Origin: Impatiens glandulifera
Taxonomy: Eukaryota; Streptophyta; Magnoliopsida; Ericales; Balsaminaceae
Assembly (NCBI RefSeq): GCF_907164915.1
Contig: NC_061862.1
Coordinates: 58,568,619 to 58,632,618, forward strand
Direction of reading: 5' to 3'
Length of the DNA: 64,000 bases
Part shown: piece by piece, positions 35,424 to 47,793 of the stretch
How positions within the stretch are numbered: the first letter of the stretch is position 1
How the letters are laid out: each line of letters starts with the position of its first letter
Made by a program: the position numbers and the translations under genes
The notes under the pieces: generated by a model
Seen by the model: only the letters and a program-made list of their open reading frames with translations
Told to the model about the DNA's origin: nothing
Database searches by the model: none

Positions 35424-36584
35424 CTATGGAAGGGAAACAAAAATCTGCCAGACTTTCATTTCACAATCCAAACTTCCACTATAGAGAACATATGAATTAT
35501 TACCTAATGTTGTATCATGTATGATATTATTGTTAGTTCTTGCTGCTGCCAAACACTTAACAGGTCCTCTATGACCCTCCAACACTGCAAAACATGAGTA
35601 ACAATATCTATCCACTTCCTTCCAAATTCTTATATTTCTATCTGCAGATCCACTACAAACTAAATCTCCAACCACAGCTAAACACAATATTGCCTTGGTA
35701 TGCCCAACTAACTCTCCCACACCCTCCATATAACTATTCCCATAACCGTTTTTCACCCAAACCACTATTGACCCGTCACTAGCGCCCGAATATAGAACCG
35801 ACCCGTCTGAGCTAACCGCGAGTGCATTCACAGCCGCGTTATGTTTCTCTAGTGTGGCTACTAGTATTAAACAATGTTTGTTTCCATTGATCATGTCCTT
35901 TTTCCATACCTTAATCTTCATGTCTGCCGATCCAGTGTAGACTCGGTGATCATGATCATTTCCATAGTTGGATACAACAACAGCGTTTATCGCGTCGTCG
36001 TGGGCGTTCGTGACCGAGTCCAAACATTTGAAATTGTTTATTTGCCAAACTTTTAGTGTCCTGTCCCACGAAACCGAATATAGAAGAGATTCATCAGGGG
36101 ACAGGGCTAATGAGGAAACTGTGTCCACATGATGAACCCATGTTTGTTTCTTGTGGCGTCGGATTTGAACCATGTTCTTTGGGTTTAGAACCTTAATAGC
36201 TCTGTCAGTTAGTGTTGGGAGTGTAGCCAAGTGTGTTAATAAGTTATGGTTATCAACTCCACTAGTTTCATCATTAATTTGCCAGACACGAATTTTATGG
36301 TCTTGATGAGCGCTAAAGAGTTTATCGGTTAAGACCACGAGGCACTTCACGGCTCCATTTCCCTTCCCTGCTGCTAACATGTTAATTCCGTCGATTAGAT
36401 GATCATGGTCGAGTCCTGAGATCAATTCGTCACGTTTCCACAAGCGAATTTCTTTGTTGGAACTGCCTACACATATTGATTTTCCTGCTATGGCTAGTGA
36501 AGATACATATGAGTTATTACCCTTAAGAGTGACTATGCAGTGGTGGTTGATATTGGTTTGTGGATGATGTCTTTGGAGATTCAT
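35424..36584 (-). CDS. WD40-repeat protein, JINGUBANG-like
   Basis: Intact, intronless 386-codon gene, the only convincing intact protein gene in the window. Seven WD repeats end in recognisable W-D-type strands: IRLW (46-49), IRVW (98-101), LKVW (177-180), IKVW (224-227), IVVW (273-276), IRIW (318-321) and MKVW (376-379), which would close a seven-bladed propeller. The insertion after repeat 2 (TLPTLTDRAIKVLNPKNMVQ, then IRRHKKQTWVHHVD) and the blocks AHQDHKIRVW, SWDRTLKVW and NAHDDAINAVVV are typical of plant JINGUBANG-like proteins. The founding Arabidopsis member regulates pollen germination. The N-terminal extension is short (about 20 residues). These proteins are thought to act as protein-binding scaffolds; no partner can be named here. 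The start is the first ATG after a TATA-like run. Confidence 0.93.
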   Translation of the reverse strand: MNLQRHHPQTNINHHCIVTLKGNNSYVSSLAIAGKSICVGSSNKEIRLWKRDELISGLDHDHLIDGINMLAAGKGNGAVKCLVVLTDKLFSAHQDHKIRVWQINDETSGVDNHNLLTHLATLPTLTDRAIKVLNPKNMVQIRRHKKQTWVHHVDTVSSLALSPDESLLYSVSWDRTLKVWQINNFKCLDSVTNAHDDAINAVVVSNYGNDHDHRVYTGSADMKIKVWKKDMINGNKHCLILVATLEKHNAAVNALAVSSDGSVLYSGASDGSIVVWVKNGYGNSYMEGVGELVGHTKAILCLAVVGDLVCSGSADRNIRIWKEVDRYCYSCFAVLEGHRGPVKCLAAARTNNNIIHDTTLGNNSYVLYSGSLDCEMKVWQIFVSLP

Positions 36585-36635
36585 AGTACATAGATGATGG
36601 ATATGGGTTAGTGAGGAAGAGATAAATTGTGTTGA

Positions 36636-36648
36636 ATATATATATATA
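36636..36648 (-). promoter_or_regulatory. TATA-like run upstream of the WD40 gene
   Basis: The minus strand reads CTATATATATATA 52-64 nt before the start codon, a plausible TATA box giving a ~25-nt leader. It could equally be a short (TA)n run. Confidence 0.4.
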
Positions 36649-36659
36649 GTAAAAGAGTA

Positions 36660-39600
36660 ACCATAGTTAAAGAGTGAAAAAGGATTTTACTGAAAGTAAA
36701 AAGTATCTCCAAGGCAGTGGTTGTTTCATACCAAATAAAGTTTTTCCATGTGACTTTATTTATCAAATCTCTCAAAAACTATTGTTAAAATATCTGTAGC
36801 TAGGTAGGTAGGCCTTGTTGCTTTGTATGAATTGATATCTACAAACAAATTAATATCCAACCCACATTTGTAGCAAAAAATAAATAAATTAATACCAACA
36901 AAATATTCTTCAACAGCCTGCAGGATTATGAAGTATTTAAGATAAGATTGTTTAGTAGTAAGATGGAGTGTTAAACCAAGAATCCTAAGCTTTGTTTGGA
37001 TGAGATATTTAATAACTGAGTATGAGTTGATGAAAAAGTGATTTATTTTAGTAAATAATTATCTCAAAATATTGTATTAAATTATATGGTTTAATTCTAT
37101 ATTTATTTAATTAGAATTTTTTTTAAAAATTAATAATTTTAAATTATATATAAAATTTAATTTTAAATAATAATATTATAAAAATATTTCAGTAAATTAT
37201 TAAAAATTAAACATGTGAAACATGAATCATTTGATATACAAGTTCCATATAAAGGAGTATGAAGTTCTCTTATCTAAGTGTTGTTATATATTTGATGTCT
37301 ACAAGCATATATTTACTTGAATTGGTATTGACTAATTTAAGTGCTCATTTCTTCTTGATTTAGAATAAAGAAAAATATTGCAGATTAGATATGGTCATTC
37401 ATACGTGTTAAATTTCATTTTTTTTACCTTTATTATATATATGAAACGAAAACATGCCATATACACAAATTTTTATATATTTTTTTCAAAAGATATAATG
37501 CATGGTTAAATTTAACAATTAATAATTAAAAGCTTTTAAATGCATAACAAAATATACCAAACTCATTAAATTTTTAAATTTAAGTATAAAAATGTTAAAA
37601 TTTATTCAAAAGTTTAGTTTAACTACAAATAGACTAAATGTTATTCTCACGTTACATTTGTAAAATAATCTCGATATGTGATTAATGGGTATATTATCAT
37701 ATTATTTTTAATAATTATATGAATAATTTTAATATTAAATTGATGAAGGTTTCATTTTTAAATTTAAACATCATATTTTTATTTTAATAACATATAATTA
37801 ATTTATAAATGATTACAATATTATTTAAAATTAATATATTCAAACAAATAATCAAATAAATAAACAATATCTTTAAATAAAATAACAAAATTCATTATTT
37901 AAATAAATCAAATATATCATTTTTTTTAATATAAGAAACTAACATGACACCTCAATGACTTTTACTTTCATTTAAGATGTTTTAAATGAAAATCGATCTC
38001 TTAAGAGCCACTCTTGTCACATAAGTTATCTTAATTAATAAAATTAAATAAAATATATCACTATAATTATCTATATTAATAACTCTCAAATGTAATTTAC
38101 GGAAACTTAAATTTATTAATTAATATTTTAGATGACATTTAGGTTTAAGCATATAAATATTGAGTAGAAATGTGGGATCCCATAATTAATAATTAAGCAT
38201 ATATATTAAAATATGTAATTGATTTGAACAACTATTTATATACCGTACAAAGTTGTATTAATTTTTAATATAAGTAATGCAATTTAAAAAAGAAATATAG
38301 TATAAGCAGCAACATGTTAAAGTGAATGGTGTGACAAAAGAATTTGGCTTAATATATATGGACCATGTTACCTAACAAAAAGTTAGAAAAGGATAATATT
38401 TTTTTATATTATTGAGTCTTTAATAGTTTGATCTGATTAGTTGGTTAACTTTGGCGACCTTTTTCTTACCTATTTATGATCTGAAGTTACCTATGCAGTG
38501 AAAAACTACCAGAATTATGGTTTCTATTCAAGAATGGAGAAAATATTATTTGATTTGGATGAATGAATTATAAGTTGCAAATAGTTGAAATATATATAGC
38601 CTAATAATCTAATATATTTCAAACACATCCCTCTGCCAGAAAGAACTTATATTAATAATAAAAATAATTACAAAATTACAATAGGTTAGAACTCGACTTA
38701 ATTACATCTCATTTTCTCTAAACAAAATATGTGTCGCAAAAAATAACTTAACAAAATCAAATAATCACATTTAAAACGCACAACTATATTTATATACTAT
38801 AACAAAATAGAAGTTCATGGTTCCTAAAGATGGGTCATTTGAAGATGGCTTTCGAAACGAGCTGGAGTTATCCATGAAAATCAGTTTGAGTCGTGATAAT
38901 TTTTTTCATGACTTGCTCTGTATTCCTTTTTTTTATATAGTTATTTTAATTTTCACCACATTCATCTTATTCCTTCCACATAAGTATTAGATTAATGGAA
39001 TTGTTGCATCTTTAAAACAAAATGAATATTTTATCATAGACTAAAGATATTTAAATTAATATTGGCATGTGAAGCATAACACAGTGGTTGGGAATTTGTT
39101 TTAGAATTATATGAGATTTAGTGCATGTGCACAATTAAATTAAGTGGAATCATGTTATGTGCTTATATATATATATGACTCATAATCTTCCAAAATATTA
39201 CAATTTGTCATTTGCTTGCTCCTTTGTTTGTTTGTTTGTTTACTATTTCAGCTTTCTTTTCTATGCAGGTAAAAAGCCAAATATCATCATGTGCAGCCAA
39301 ATAGTTTCTTCGATTCTTTTTTTCTACTAATTGCTTAAGCCTTGTTTGTTTTGTGTTATCTTGATTCTAATTCATCAAACAGAGCCTTCCTTTATTCTTA
39401 ACTTTAAACTATACAATTTTCCGTTCAATAATAGGTTATCTCCTATAAAATCATATTAATATTCACAGACTAGCTGTTCCAAACCAACCACCAATATGAT
39501 ATTTTGATGATTGGGTTTCTCTTGATTAATTGATACTTCCAAGAACTCAATTTCTTAAAATGCAAACAAATGAAAGAGGACAAGTTAGGTTAGTCCTTAT

Positions 39601-40097
39601 GTTGGATAAATTTAATTTCGTACTGAGTTAATTTATATGCATGTTATACCCTAAATTCGATCATTCAAATATTATATATTATCTTTTGATAACATTTTGA
39701 ATATTGTTTATTAGTGTGTAAATTAATTAAATATTTTTTAACATAAAAGTTGTAATAATTACCCCTTGCATAACCAAAATATGTTCTTAAAAGAAAACCT
39801 GGTTGATTATTGAATTTGCCCTACCTGTCCATCAACGTTCATCCAAAAGTTTGGGTTCCCTCTAACTAATTTTTTATTTTAAATTTTTTTTTATATCACA
39901 AATAACTAGAGTAGTAGAGATTGGGATGAATGAGATGGGCTGATCTAAAAGTTATGTTAAATGTGTTATTTTCTTGGAAATGGTATATGGGGATTGTAGG
40001 CCCATTGGTCATTGGACTTGTAATGTTTTTCACTCATATTGCCGGCTTCATCTCTCACTCTATTTCATAAAATAAAACTTTTCAATTATTATGATTT
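36660..40097. other. AT-rich intergenic DNA, no gene seen
   Basis: Contains the WD40 promoter side and long AT-rich stretches, with a (TTTG)n run near 39224-39240. No coding region or element boundary could be supported. Confidence 0.45.
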
Positions 40098-40286
40098 TGT
40101 TAAAAATATGTAATATATTAGTTATATTTATTAGTCGTTGATAGATAAACTCAATAGTTAAGAAGTTGAAAGGTTTTGTATAACGACTAATTATTAATTG
40201 CCTATTAATAGTCTCTTTTGTGTAAATACAAGATAACATCTTTTGCTACAATAATAACAAAATCTCTTTGTATTCTCTTTTCTACA
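40098..40286 (+). repeat. Copia-2 5' LTR
   Basis: 189 bp, TG...CA, nearly identical to 44171-44361 by eye. Confidence 0.95.
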
Positions 40287-40337
40287 TGGTATCACACGGT
40301 TGATCCGGCTCAATCTAATCTATTGAAAATCTGACCT

Positions 40338-40632
40338 TAGATCTTCTTTTTTCACCAAGCTCAAGTGGCTCTCTAGATCTTTTGTTTTCCTCTTTCTTCA
40401 TCCGATTGAAGAGGAACTAGATCTTCTATTTTCACCAAGCCCAAGTGGCTCTCTAAATCTTTTGTTTTTCTCTTTCTTTATTAGATTGGAGAGGAACAAC
40501 AATATAATCTCGCCAGACTCTGATTCTCTTCATAACTGTTTATTATTCTCATATTATTTTTTCTATTTTCTCTAAGCCCAAGTGGCTATCTGAATCTTTT
40601 TTTCTCTTTTTCATCGATTTGAAGAGAACCAG
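40338..40632 (+). repeat. Leader repeats of Copia-2 (~80-bp unit)
   Basis: Between the primer site and the first ATG a unit of about 80 bp occurs twice in tandem (40338-40417 and 40418-40497), and a third, more diverged copy ends just before the ATG (about 40565-40632). Each has CAAG(C/T)CCAAGTGGCT-type sequence, a T/C-rich run and GATT(G)GA(A)GAG. Confidence 0.8.
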
Positions 40633-40634
40633 CA

Positions 40635-43600
40635 ATGGCCACCAGAAATGGTCAGAGAGGATTTCTCGCCAAAGGAAACGGAAAAGACAGTATAATGAGA
40701 AACTGGAATCTGATTGGGTCAAATGAAGAAATGGCTTCTAACGTTTTTAAGGTGGAGAGTTTCTCAGATTGGACTCTCCCTTCAAACAAGCAGACCCAAG
40801 CTGAAGGGAATACTCCAAAGCCTAATCATAATAAAATACATGGTGTGGATCCAGACAACTTAAAACTCTTTCTCCAATTCTCTGAATTCATGAAAACCCG
40901 ACAAGAAAAGTCCACTAATCAAGTGGACCTAGGTATTTCTGCGCATTCTTCTAATTTCAATTCCGTTTCAAACTATTGGATTGTTGATTTCGGCGCCACA
41001 TATCACATCACTAAAAATAAAGAATTATTTGAAAATTTAAATTTGGAAAAACTCAATCAAAACGTTAAAGTAGCTAATAATTCTAGTATTCCCATTCATG
41101 GAATTGGATCAATTAAACTTTTCTCAAAACAGCTCAATAATGTCTTGTATATTCCTGAATCATCACCAAATTTAATCTCGGTTAGTAAAATCACAAAGGA
41201 CCTTAATTGTTTAGTTATTTTTTCTGACGTTGATGTTGTTTTTCAAGAAAGGTCGACCGGGATCACGATTGGTAAAGGAAGACTTGAAAATAACCTTTAC
41301 ATTATTAAACTTTCTAGTTATGCTTTACAATCCAAGAATAATTCTGATTTTCTATGGCATCGTCGTTTAGGACATCCATCAAAGTATGTGCTTAGAAAAT
41401 TATTTCAATCGAAGTTTGATTTTTTAGATTGCGATGTATGTCATTTTGCTAAACAAGTCAGACTTCCGTTTCATAATTCAAATAGTATATCTAAAGTTCC
41501 TTTTGAGTTAATTCATTCTGATGTTTGGGGTCCAACACCTATTACTTCTTATAATAATTTTAAATATTATGTTTCATTCATAGATAATTTTTCAAGAGCC
41601 ACCTAGATTTTTTGCTACACGATAAATCAGAAGTATTTTCAAAATTTTTAGAGTTCGTTTCTTTTATTGAAAACCAATTTCAAGATTCAATAAAATGATT
41701 TAGAACTGACAATGGTACTGAATATAACAAAAGGTATAATACATCAAACCTCTTGTGTCCATACCCCGGCCCAGAATGGTACGGTGGAAAGGAAAAATCG
41801 TCATCTTCTTGAGGTTACTCGCTCTCTATTATTTCAATCTATTGTTCCAAAAAGATTTTGGTCTGATGCTTTACTTACTGCTACTCATCTCATTAATCGC
41901 ATTCCTAGCAGCATTCTTAATAATTTGAGTCCTGTAAAAAAAATTAAAAAACAAGAAAAGTGACCTTAATCATCTCCGCGTCTTCGGTTGTGTATGTTAT
42001 GTGCATATAAACCATATTGATAAATTAAGTCCTCAATCACTTAAAGATATTTTTCTTGGTTATTCGACTATCCAAAAGGGATATAAATGTTATGATCTTA
42101 TTTCTAAAAAACTCTATATTTCTCGTAATGTCATCTTTAATGAAGATGAGTTTTATTACAAAAATAAGGAGGATACTAATGATGATCTCAATGAGTTTGG
42201 TTGGCAAGATCATGTATTTCCCATGAATATGAATTGTTCTTGCAGAAATATATTTTCTGATAGTGATTCAAATACTTCTCAAAATAAAGAAGCAGAAAAA
42301 GGGACACCATGTGATATCCCACAAGAAGAAAGTCACAATGATTCGGTCACAAATAATGACTATGAAACTCAAAGTGACATTCCAGACACTACTCATGAGA
42401 CACTAAGTACACCTTCAGGGGAGAAGGTAATAATGAATCTATATCCAGAGACATTTCAGAAACAACTACAAGGGATGACAATGTTCGAAGGTCCTCAAGG
42501 GTTGTTCAACCATCGAAAAAACTTAAAGATTATCATCTTTATTCGGTAAAGTATCCTATTCAAAAATACTTATCATATGAAAATGTATCTAATGAATATC
42601 ATGCTTTTATCACATCTGTTAATAAAATAGAGCCAAAAACATTTTAAGAAGTCAAGTCTAGCCCTACTTGGTGTGTTGCCATGCATAACGAATTAGAGGC
42701 TCTAGAAAAGAATAATACATGGACATTTGTCCCTCTTTCTAAAGGTAAGAAAGTGGTTGGTTGTAAATGGATACACAAAATCAAGTATGATAGCTTAGGA
42801 AAAATTGAAAGATATAAAGCCCGACTTGTTGCCAAAGGATACACCCAAACTTATGGATTAGACTATGAGGAAACCTTTGCACCTGTAGCAAAAATGAACA
42901 CGATAAGGATATTATTATCTGTTGCTGCAAATTAAAATTGGGATTTACATCAAATGGATGTAAAAAATGCTTTTCTTCAAGGCGATCTGCAAGAAGAAGT
43001 ATATATGTCTATCCCACAAGGATATAAGGAAAATCTTAACTCAAAATCTATTTGTAAGTTGAATAAAGCTATTTATGGACTCAAGCAATCTCCAAGGGCA
43101 TGGTATTCTAAACTTAGTAACGCTCTTGTTCATCATAACTTTCGAAAAAGCTCTGTTGATTCTTCTCTTTTTATTAAAACTACTATCAATACTACTACTA
43201 TTGTACTTTTGTATGTGGATGATATTATAGTAACAGGTAATAACTCAAGTGATATCCTCAAGGTTAAAAAGTAACTACAAAATCAGTTTGATATTAAAGA
43301 TCTTGGCACTCTCAAGTATTTCCTTGGGATAAAAATTGCTCATTCTAAGAAAGGTTTGTTTCTTTCTCAAAGAAAATATGTCTTGGACTTATTAAAAGAA
43401 ACTGGTAAGCTTGCTGCAAAACCCGCAAAAAATCCCATTGAAACAACTGCTAAATTAAACACTAAAGAAGGTACACCTCTTTATGACATTAGTATGTATC
43501 AAAGACTTGTAGGTAAACTTATCTACCTAACAGTTACTCGTCCCGATATAACCTTTACAGATAACAATGTAAGTCAATTCATGCATGCTCCCAAAACTTC

Positions 43601-44186
43601 ACACCTTTCTGCTGTTTACAGAATTTTACATTATCTTAAAGCTACTCCTGAAGTAGGCATATGGATGAAGCGAAACAACCGCACTGACGTCATTGGTTAT
43701 ACTGATGCTGATTGGGCAGGAAACTTTGATAGAAAGTCCATTACCGGCTTTTGTACATTTGTTGGAGGAAATCTAGTGGCGTGGAAAAGTAAGAAGCAAA
43801 ATACTGTTTCCCGTTCAAGCGCCGAAGCTGAATATCGTGCTATGGCGGCTACTACTGGAGAGCTCATTTGGATTAAATATATTCTCAAAGACTTGGGAGT
43901 AGAGCTCAAGACCATAAAAATGTATTGCGACAATAATGCTGCTAGATATATTGCATCAAATCCAGTATTTCATGAGCGCACCAAGCACATTGAAGTTGAT
44001 TGTCACTTTGTTCGTGAGAAAGTTCAATCTGGTGAAATTGAAACCCCCTTTGTACCTAGCAAAGATCAACTTGCTGATATTTTCACGAAGGCTCTAGATA
44101 AAAGAAACTTTGATAGCATCATCGACAAGTTAGGAGTAATCAATCTCTTTACTCCTGACTTGAGGGGGAGTGTTAAAAATATGTAA
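40635..44186 (+). pseudogene. Copia-2 gag-pol, gag largely deleted, pol broken
   Basis: The first frame (40635-41606) starts MATRNGQRGF. It has about 110 residues without a Gag core or zinc knuckle and passes straight into the protease motif WIVDFGATYHIT near 40980, where functional copies have DSGA. The pre-integrase zinc region (LWHRRLGHPSK, CDVCH) and the start of integrase (HSDVWGPTP) follow. Integrase resumes at 41712-41963 (HTPAQNGTVERKNRH) and 42001-42549. RT is at 42681-43274 ([41 protein letters not shown]), and RNase H at 43356-44186 (YTDADWAGN, SSAEAEYRAMA, CDNNAARYIA, RTKHIEVDCHFVREK). Stops or shifts lie near 41606, 41965, 42550, 42645, 42933 and 43274. The last frame reads into the 3' LTR. 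Confidence 0.93.
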
Positions 44187-44361
44187 TATATTAGTTATAT
44201 TTATTAGTGAGTTCATAGATAAACTCAATAGTTAACAAGTTGGAAGGTTTTTGTCTAACGGATAATTATTAATTGCCTATTAATAGTCTCTTTTGTGTAA
44301 ATACAAGATAACATCTTTTGCTACAATAATAACAAGATCTCTTTGTATTCTCTTTTCTACA
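44171..44361 (+). repeat. Copia-2 3' LTR
   Basis: 191 bp, TG...CA, directly after the polypurine tract. Confidence 0.95.
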
Positions 44362-45271
44362 TGTAAGGAGTGGAATAGAACCATTACTCCATGAGGAAAA
44401 TAAGTGATAAAATATATACAAATAGATCAATTAATTAGAGAATTAAGGAAAATCAATCAAGGATAAACAAAATAACATTCATCATTGACAAACTAGAGTT
44501 GAAAAAAATTATAACATATGAGTTAATAGCAAAAAGCTCAAAAATAATCTATTGGAACAATAAAAAAATTCTCAAATTTTCATTTCTTTGATTGAATAAA
44601 AAATATTAGTTTATAATGACAGGAAAGATAATGATATTTATCTATATGTTAATATTACCGCTGTGCAAAACCTTAACTTGGACAACTACCTCTCATTTTA
44701 TGGCCTTTCAATATTTGCCTCAATCTTTTGGGATGACATGAGATCGATGTCTTGAGTTCAGCTACTACTCCATGTAGCAACTCAAAATTGTTTATTTCAC
44801 TCATTACATGTGTGTATTTGAGTACATCTCTAAACTCTACAAGATAACTCGAAACATATATTTAGAAACACAAATTATGATTTTGTTCATAACTAAATAG
44901 AAGCACAAGATAACTTGCGATGACATCTACTTCTTCACTTCACATTTCCATTAAGACGACCAGCCGAAGACAGATAAATCGCTAAAAATAATTGCATTTG
45001 CATTAGAAACCGATTATGTTGATTTTGTTTTGTTCACCTGGTCTATCACATTGCATTACAAGAATTTAGCCCAAATAAAAATTGAATTCCAAATTATGCC
45101 ACCAAACTCTTATCAAGTCAATTTCTTGTCAACCCGCAAATTAATGACACGTTTACACTCACATAACGAGTCATACATTGTGGTGCAAGGACCCGACAAT
45201 TTGTAGCTAAGTGTTATTATCGACTCCATTAATTTGGTTCAAAATGAGATTTACGGTGGAGAAGGTCGAAG
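44362..45271. other. Intergenic DNA between Copia-2 and LINE-3
   Basis: No gene, LTR or repeat recognised. Confidence 0.4.
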
Positions 45272-46199
45272 AGACTATTAAGCTGTGGTAGCGATGAGGT
45301 TTCGGAGTTCGATGATTTTACATTGGCTTTCTATAAGAAATAGTGACATTTTCCTAAGAAAGATATGGAAGCTATCGACCACTCCTATCGTTTCTCATCA
45401 TTTGATAGAAGTTGAAATTCTACATTGATTTATCTCATTTACAAGGCTCCAGGAACTATTGATGTGGAGAATTTCAAACCTATCAATTTGGTTTCTTATT
45501 TTTATATGATCATATCGAAGTATTTGGCTAATATACTACGCGGGGTACTATGAATTGTCATCTTTAAGAATCATATACGTTCATTAAGAAACACCATATT
45601 TTTGATGCGGTATTAATTGTCAACGAGTGTATTGACTTGGCTAATTTGGAAGGCGATAAATATAATTTTTGTTAAGCTAGATATTGAAAAAGTTATGATC
45701 ATATTAATTGACAATTTCTATTTAACTTCATGGACAAAATGAGAATGAATGAAAAATGGATTGGTTGGATAAAATTTTGTATCTTAACAACCAAGTTCTG
45801 AGTTATTGTGAATGAGAGTTCTCATAATTATTTTGAGAGCTCTTGAGGGATTAGATATGATAATCTGCTGTCTGATTTTTTATTTTTTATTGTCATGGAA
45901 GCTCTTTCAAAATGATGGATTTTGCAGAAAATGTGGGACTTACCCGTAGGTTGAATTTTGGGGAAAGGATGATTTCGTTCTCCATATCTCATATGCTTTT
46001 TGCCGATGATTCTCTCTACATGATTCTAACCACTTATATGATTTTCAAGTAACTTCGCGATACCCTGAGATTATTCAGTGCTTGCTCTGGCCTACGGGTT
46101 AATCTTGGAAAATTTGTTGTTTTTTCAGACTTTCTTTTATTAAGGAGAAGAACATGGCTCGCCAATGTTATGGGTTTCGGTATTGTGTCATCCTTGTTA

Positions 46200-46780
46200 T
46201 ATATATATATATATATATATTTCTTGATTGAATTATTTCAATATTTGGGTACATATATTATTTAGTAATTGTGTATTAGTTGTTATCATATAAAGATTAA
46301 AGTCCAATTAAAGTGATCTATTAAAACATAAAGATTATGAACTTATTTAGAATCTATAATAAATATGGGGATATATTTGTGTAGAAGCAGAAATACCATT
46401 TATTATTTCGCTGATTGGCCGAATAATAAATGGTTATATTAGGACTAGGTCCCCAACCCATATAGATAGCCTACTTATTATGTTTATTTCATTAGACAAA
46501 AAGTTTATATTCATCTCCCAAGAACACTCAAGAAGGTTATCGATAGGAGTTAGAAGACTTAAACCCCACTCACATCAGACATTACGATCCAGGTCCAGAT
46601 TTAGAACAAGAAGATCAAAGATCAAGAGAAGATCCGAAGAATAACGAATAACGACTTAATGAACCGTTCTTCATTTTAGATCCCAATATGTTTCCACAAC
46701 TTATGTTTGTCTTAATTTATCGACATAGAGTATTAAGAATGTAGACTTAAGGAATAAAGATTTAGACAAAAGATTCTAAC
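46200..46780. other. Insertion inside LINE-3, possibly a solo LTR
   Basis: About 580 bp separate two adjacent LINE blocks that are contiguous in other elements. It begins in a (TA)n run (46198-46220); the segment 46225-46781 starts TG and ends CA, as an LTR would. Matching 5-bp duplications are not clear (TTTCT versus TTGGT), so a solo LTR is only a possibility. Confidence 0.4.
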
Positions 46781-47693
46781 ATTGGTATGTCATTGGATGC
46801 TAAAACTCATTTTAAGGCCTCTTGGAACTCGATCATCACTAAGATGGAAGGTAAGTTATCAATTTAGAAAAATAAAATGATCCCATAAGAGGGTCATTTG
46901 ATTCTCATCAAGAGTGTTTTGACATCTATTCCCACCTATATGATTTTTTTTCACTCTCCTCAAGAGTGTGGAGGTGAAATTGGAGAGAATTATGTGTATA
47001 TTTATTTGAAATTGTCTAATCTTTCATCGGTCTTTTGGTCTGTTGGGATAAGTCAAGCGATACAAGGAGGAGTGGGGATTAGTTATCTAATATTTGGTTT
47101 CTTTTAACAAAACCCTTCTCTCAAATGTAACTATGGTCATGTTTGATCTAGATTATTCACCAAAAAGTCCAATCGCCCTACAGGTTTTAGTATTTAGAGT
47201 GAAATATATTATTTACAGAAGAGTTATCATGAGAAATCTAGATTCACCATGGGGGATGAGGCCTCAATTAACTTTTGGGATGATTCTTGGTGCGTGGTTA
47301 AATATCTCGTTGTGGCGTTTCTTGAGATCACATCCATTATTATTTGTAGGAATGTCGTTATTAATTAAATGTTTGATCCACTAACTTTCGGTTTTAATAG
47401 TCACATAAGATATAGAAAGAAGTTGAACACCATGGAGGGCTTTTCTTAAGCTAGGATTTTGATCATGGTGGAAAGTAAGGAGGTAAAACCGACCATACAT
47501 GATTTTGATCAATTGTCTCTGTACATTATCTTTGAGTGAAATTTTGGGAGTCTAAAAATCTTTCTAAGATCTCGTTCTTTGGCTGAAGTGTTATTCAAGG
47601 TAAGATTTTGATGTACGACATATGTATAAAAAATATTGTATTATGAATAGTCGTTGTCAGATGTACCTTATGGAGGTTGAAACAACGTCTCAC

Positions 47694-47793
47694 CTTCTTC
47701 TATATTGTCGTGGGATGACGAGTATTTGTAGTCTTCTTTGGAGCTTCTTCTATATTGTCGTGGGATGATGAGTATTTGTAGTCTTCTTTGGAG
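47694..47793 (+). repeat. 50-bp tandem duplication in LINE-3
   Basis: Copies 47694-47743 and 47744-47793 are identical except one C/T difference. Confidence 0.95.

Larger units (their letters stand above)
40098..44361 (+). mobile_element. Copia-2: Ty1/copia element lacking most of gag
   Basis: Short LTRs at 40098-40286 (189 bp) and 44171-44361 (191 bp) start TGTTAAAAAT and end CTACA. The primer site TGGTATCACAC follows the 5' LTR directly (40287-40297) and the polypurine tract TTGAGGGGGAG precedes the 3' LTR (44160-44170). Protease, integrase, RT and RNase H are present in copia order, but Gag is reduced to a ~110-residue leader. The bases flanking the LTRs (GATTT left, TGTAA right) do not match. 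Confidence 0.95.

Noticed and set aside
36981..37260. MITE-like sequence (CTTTGTTTGGATGAG start)
   Set aside because: No inverted end or target duplication could be found in the AT-rich surroundings.
43697..43933. 78-codon minus-strand ORF in Copia-2
   Set aside because: Lies entirely opposite the well-conserved RNase H frame.
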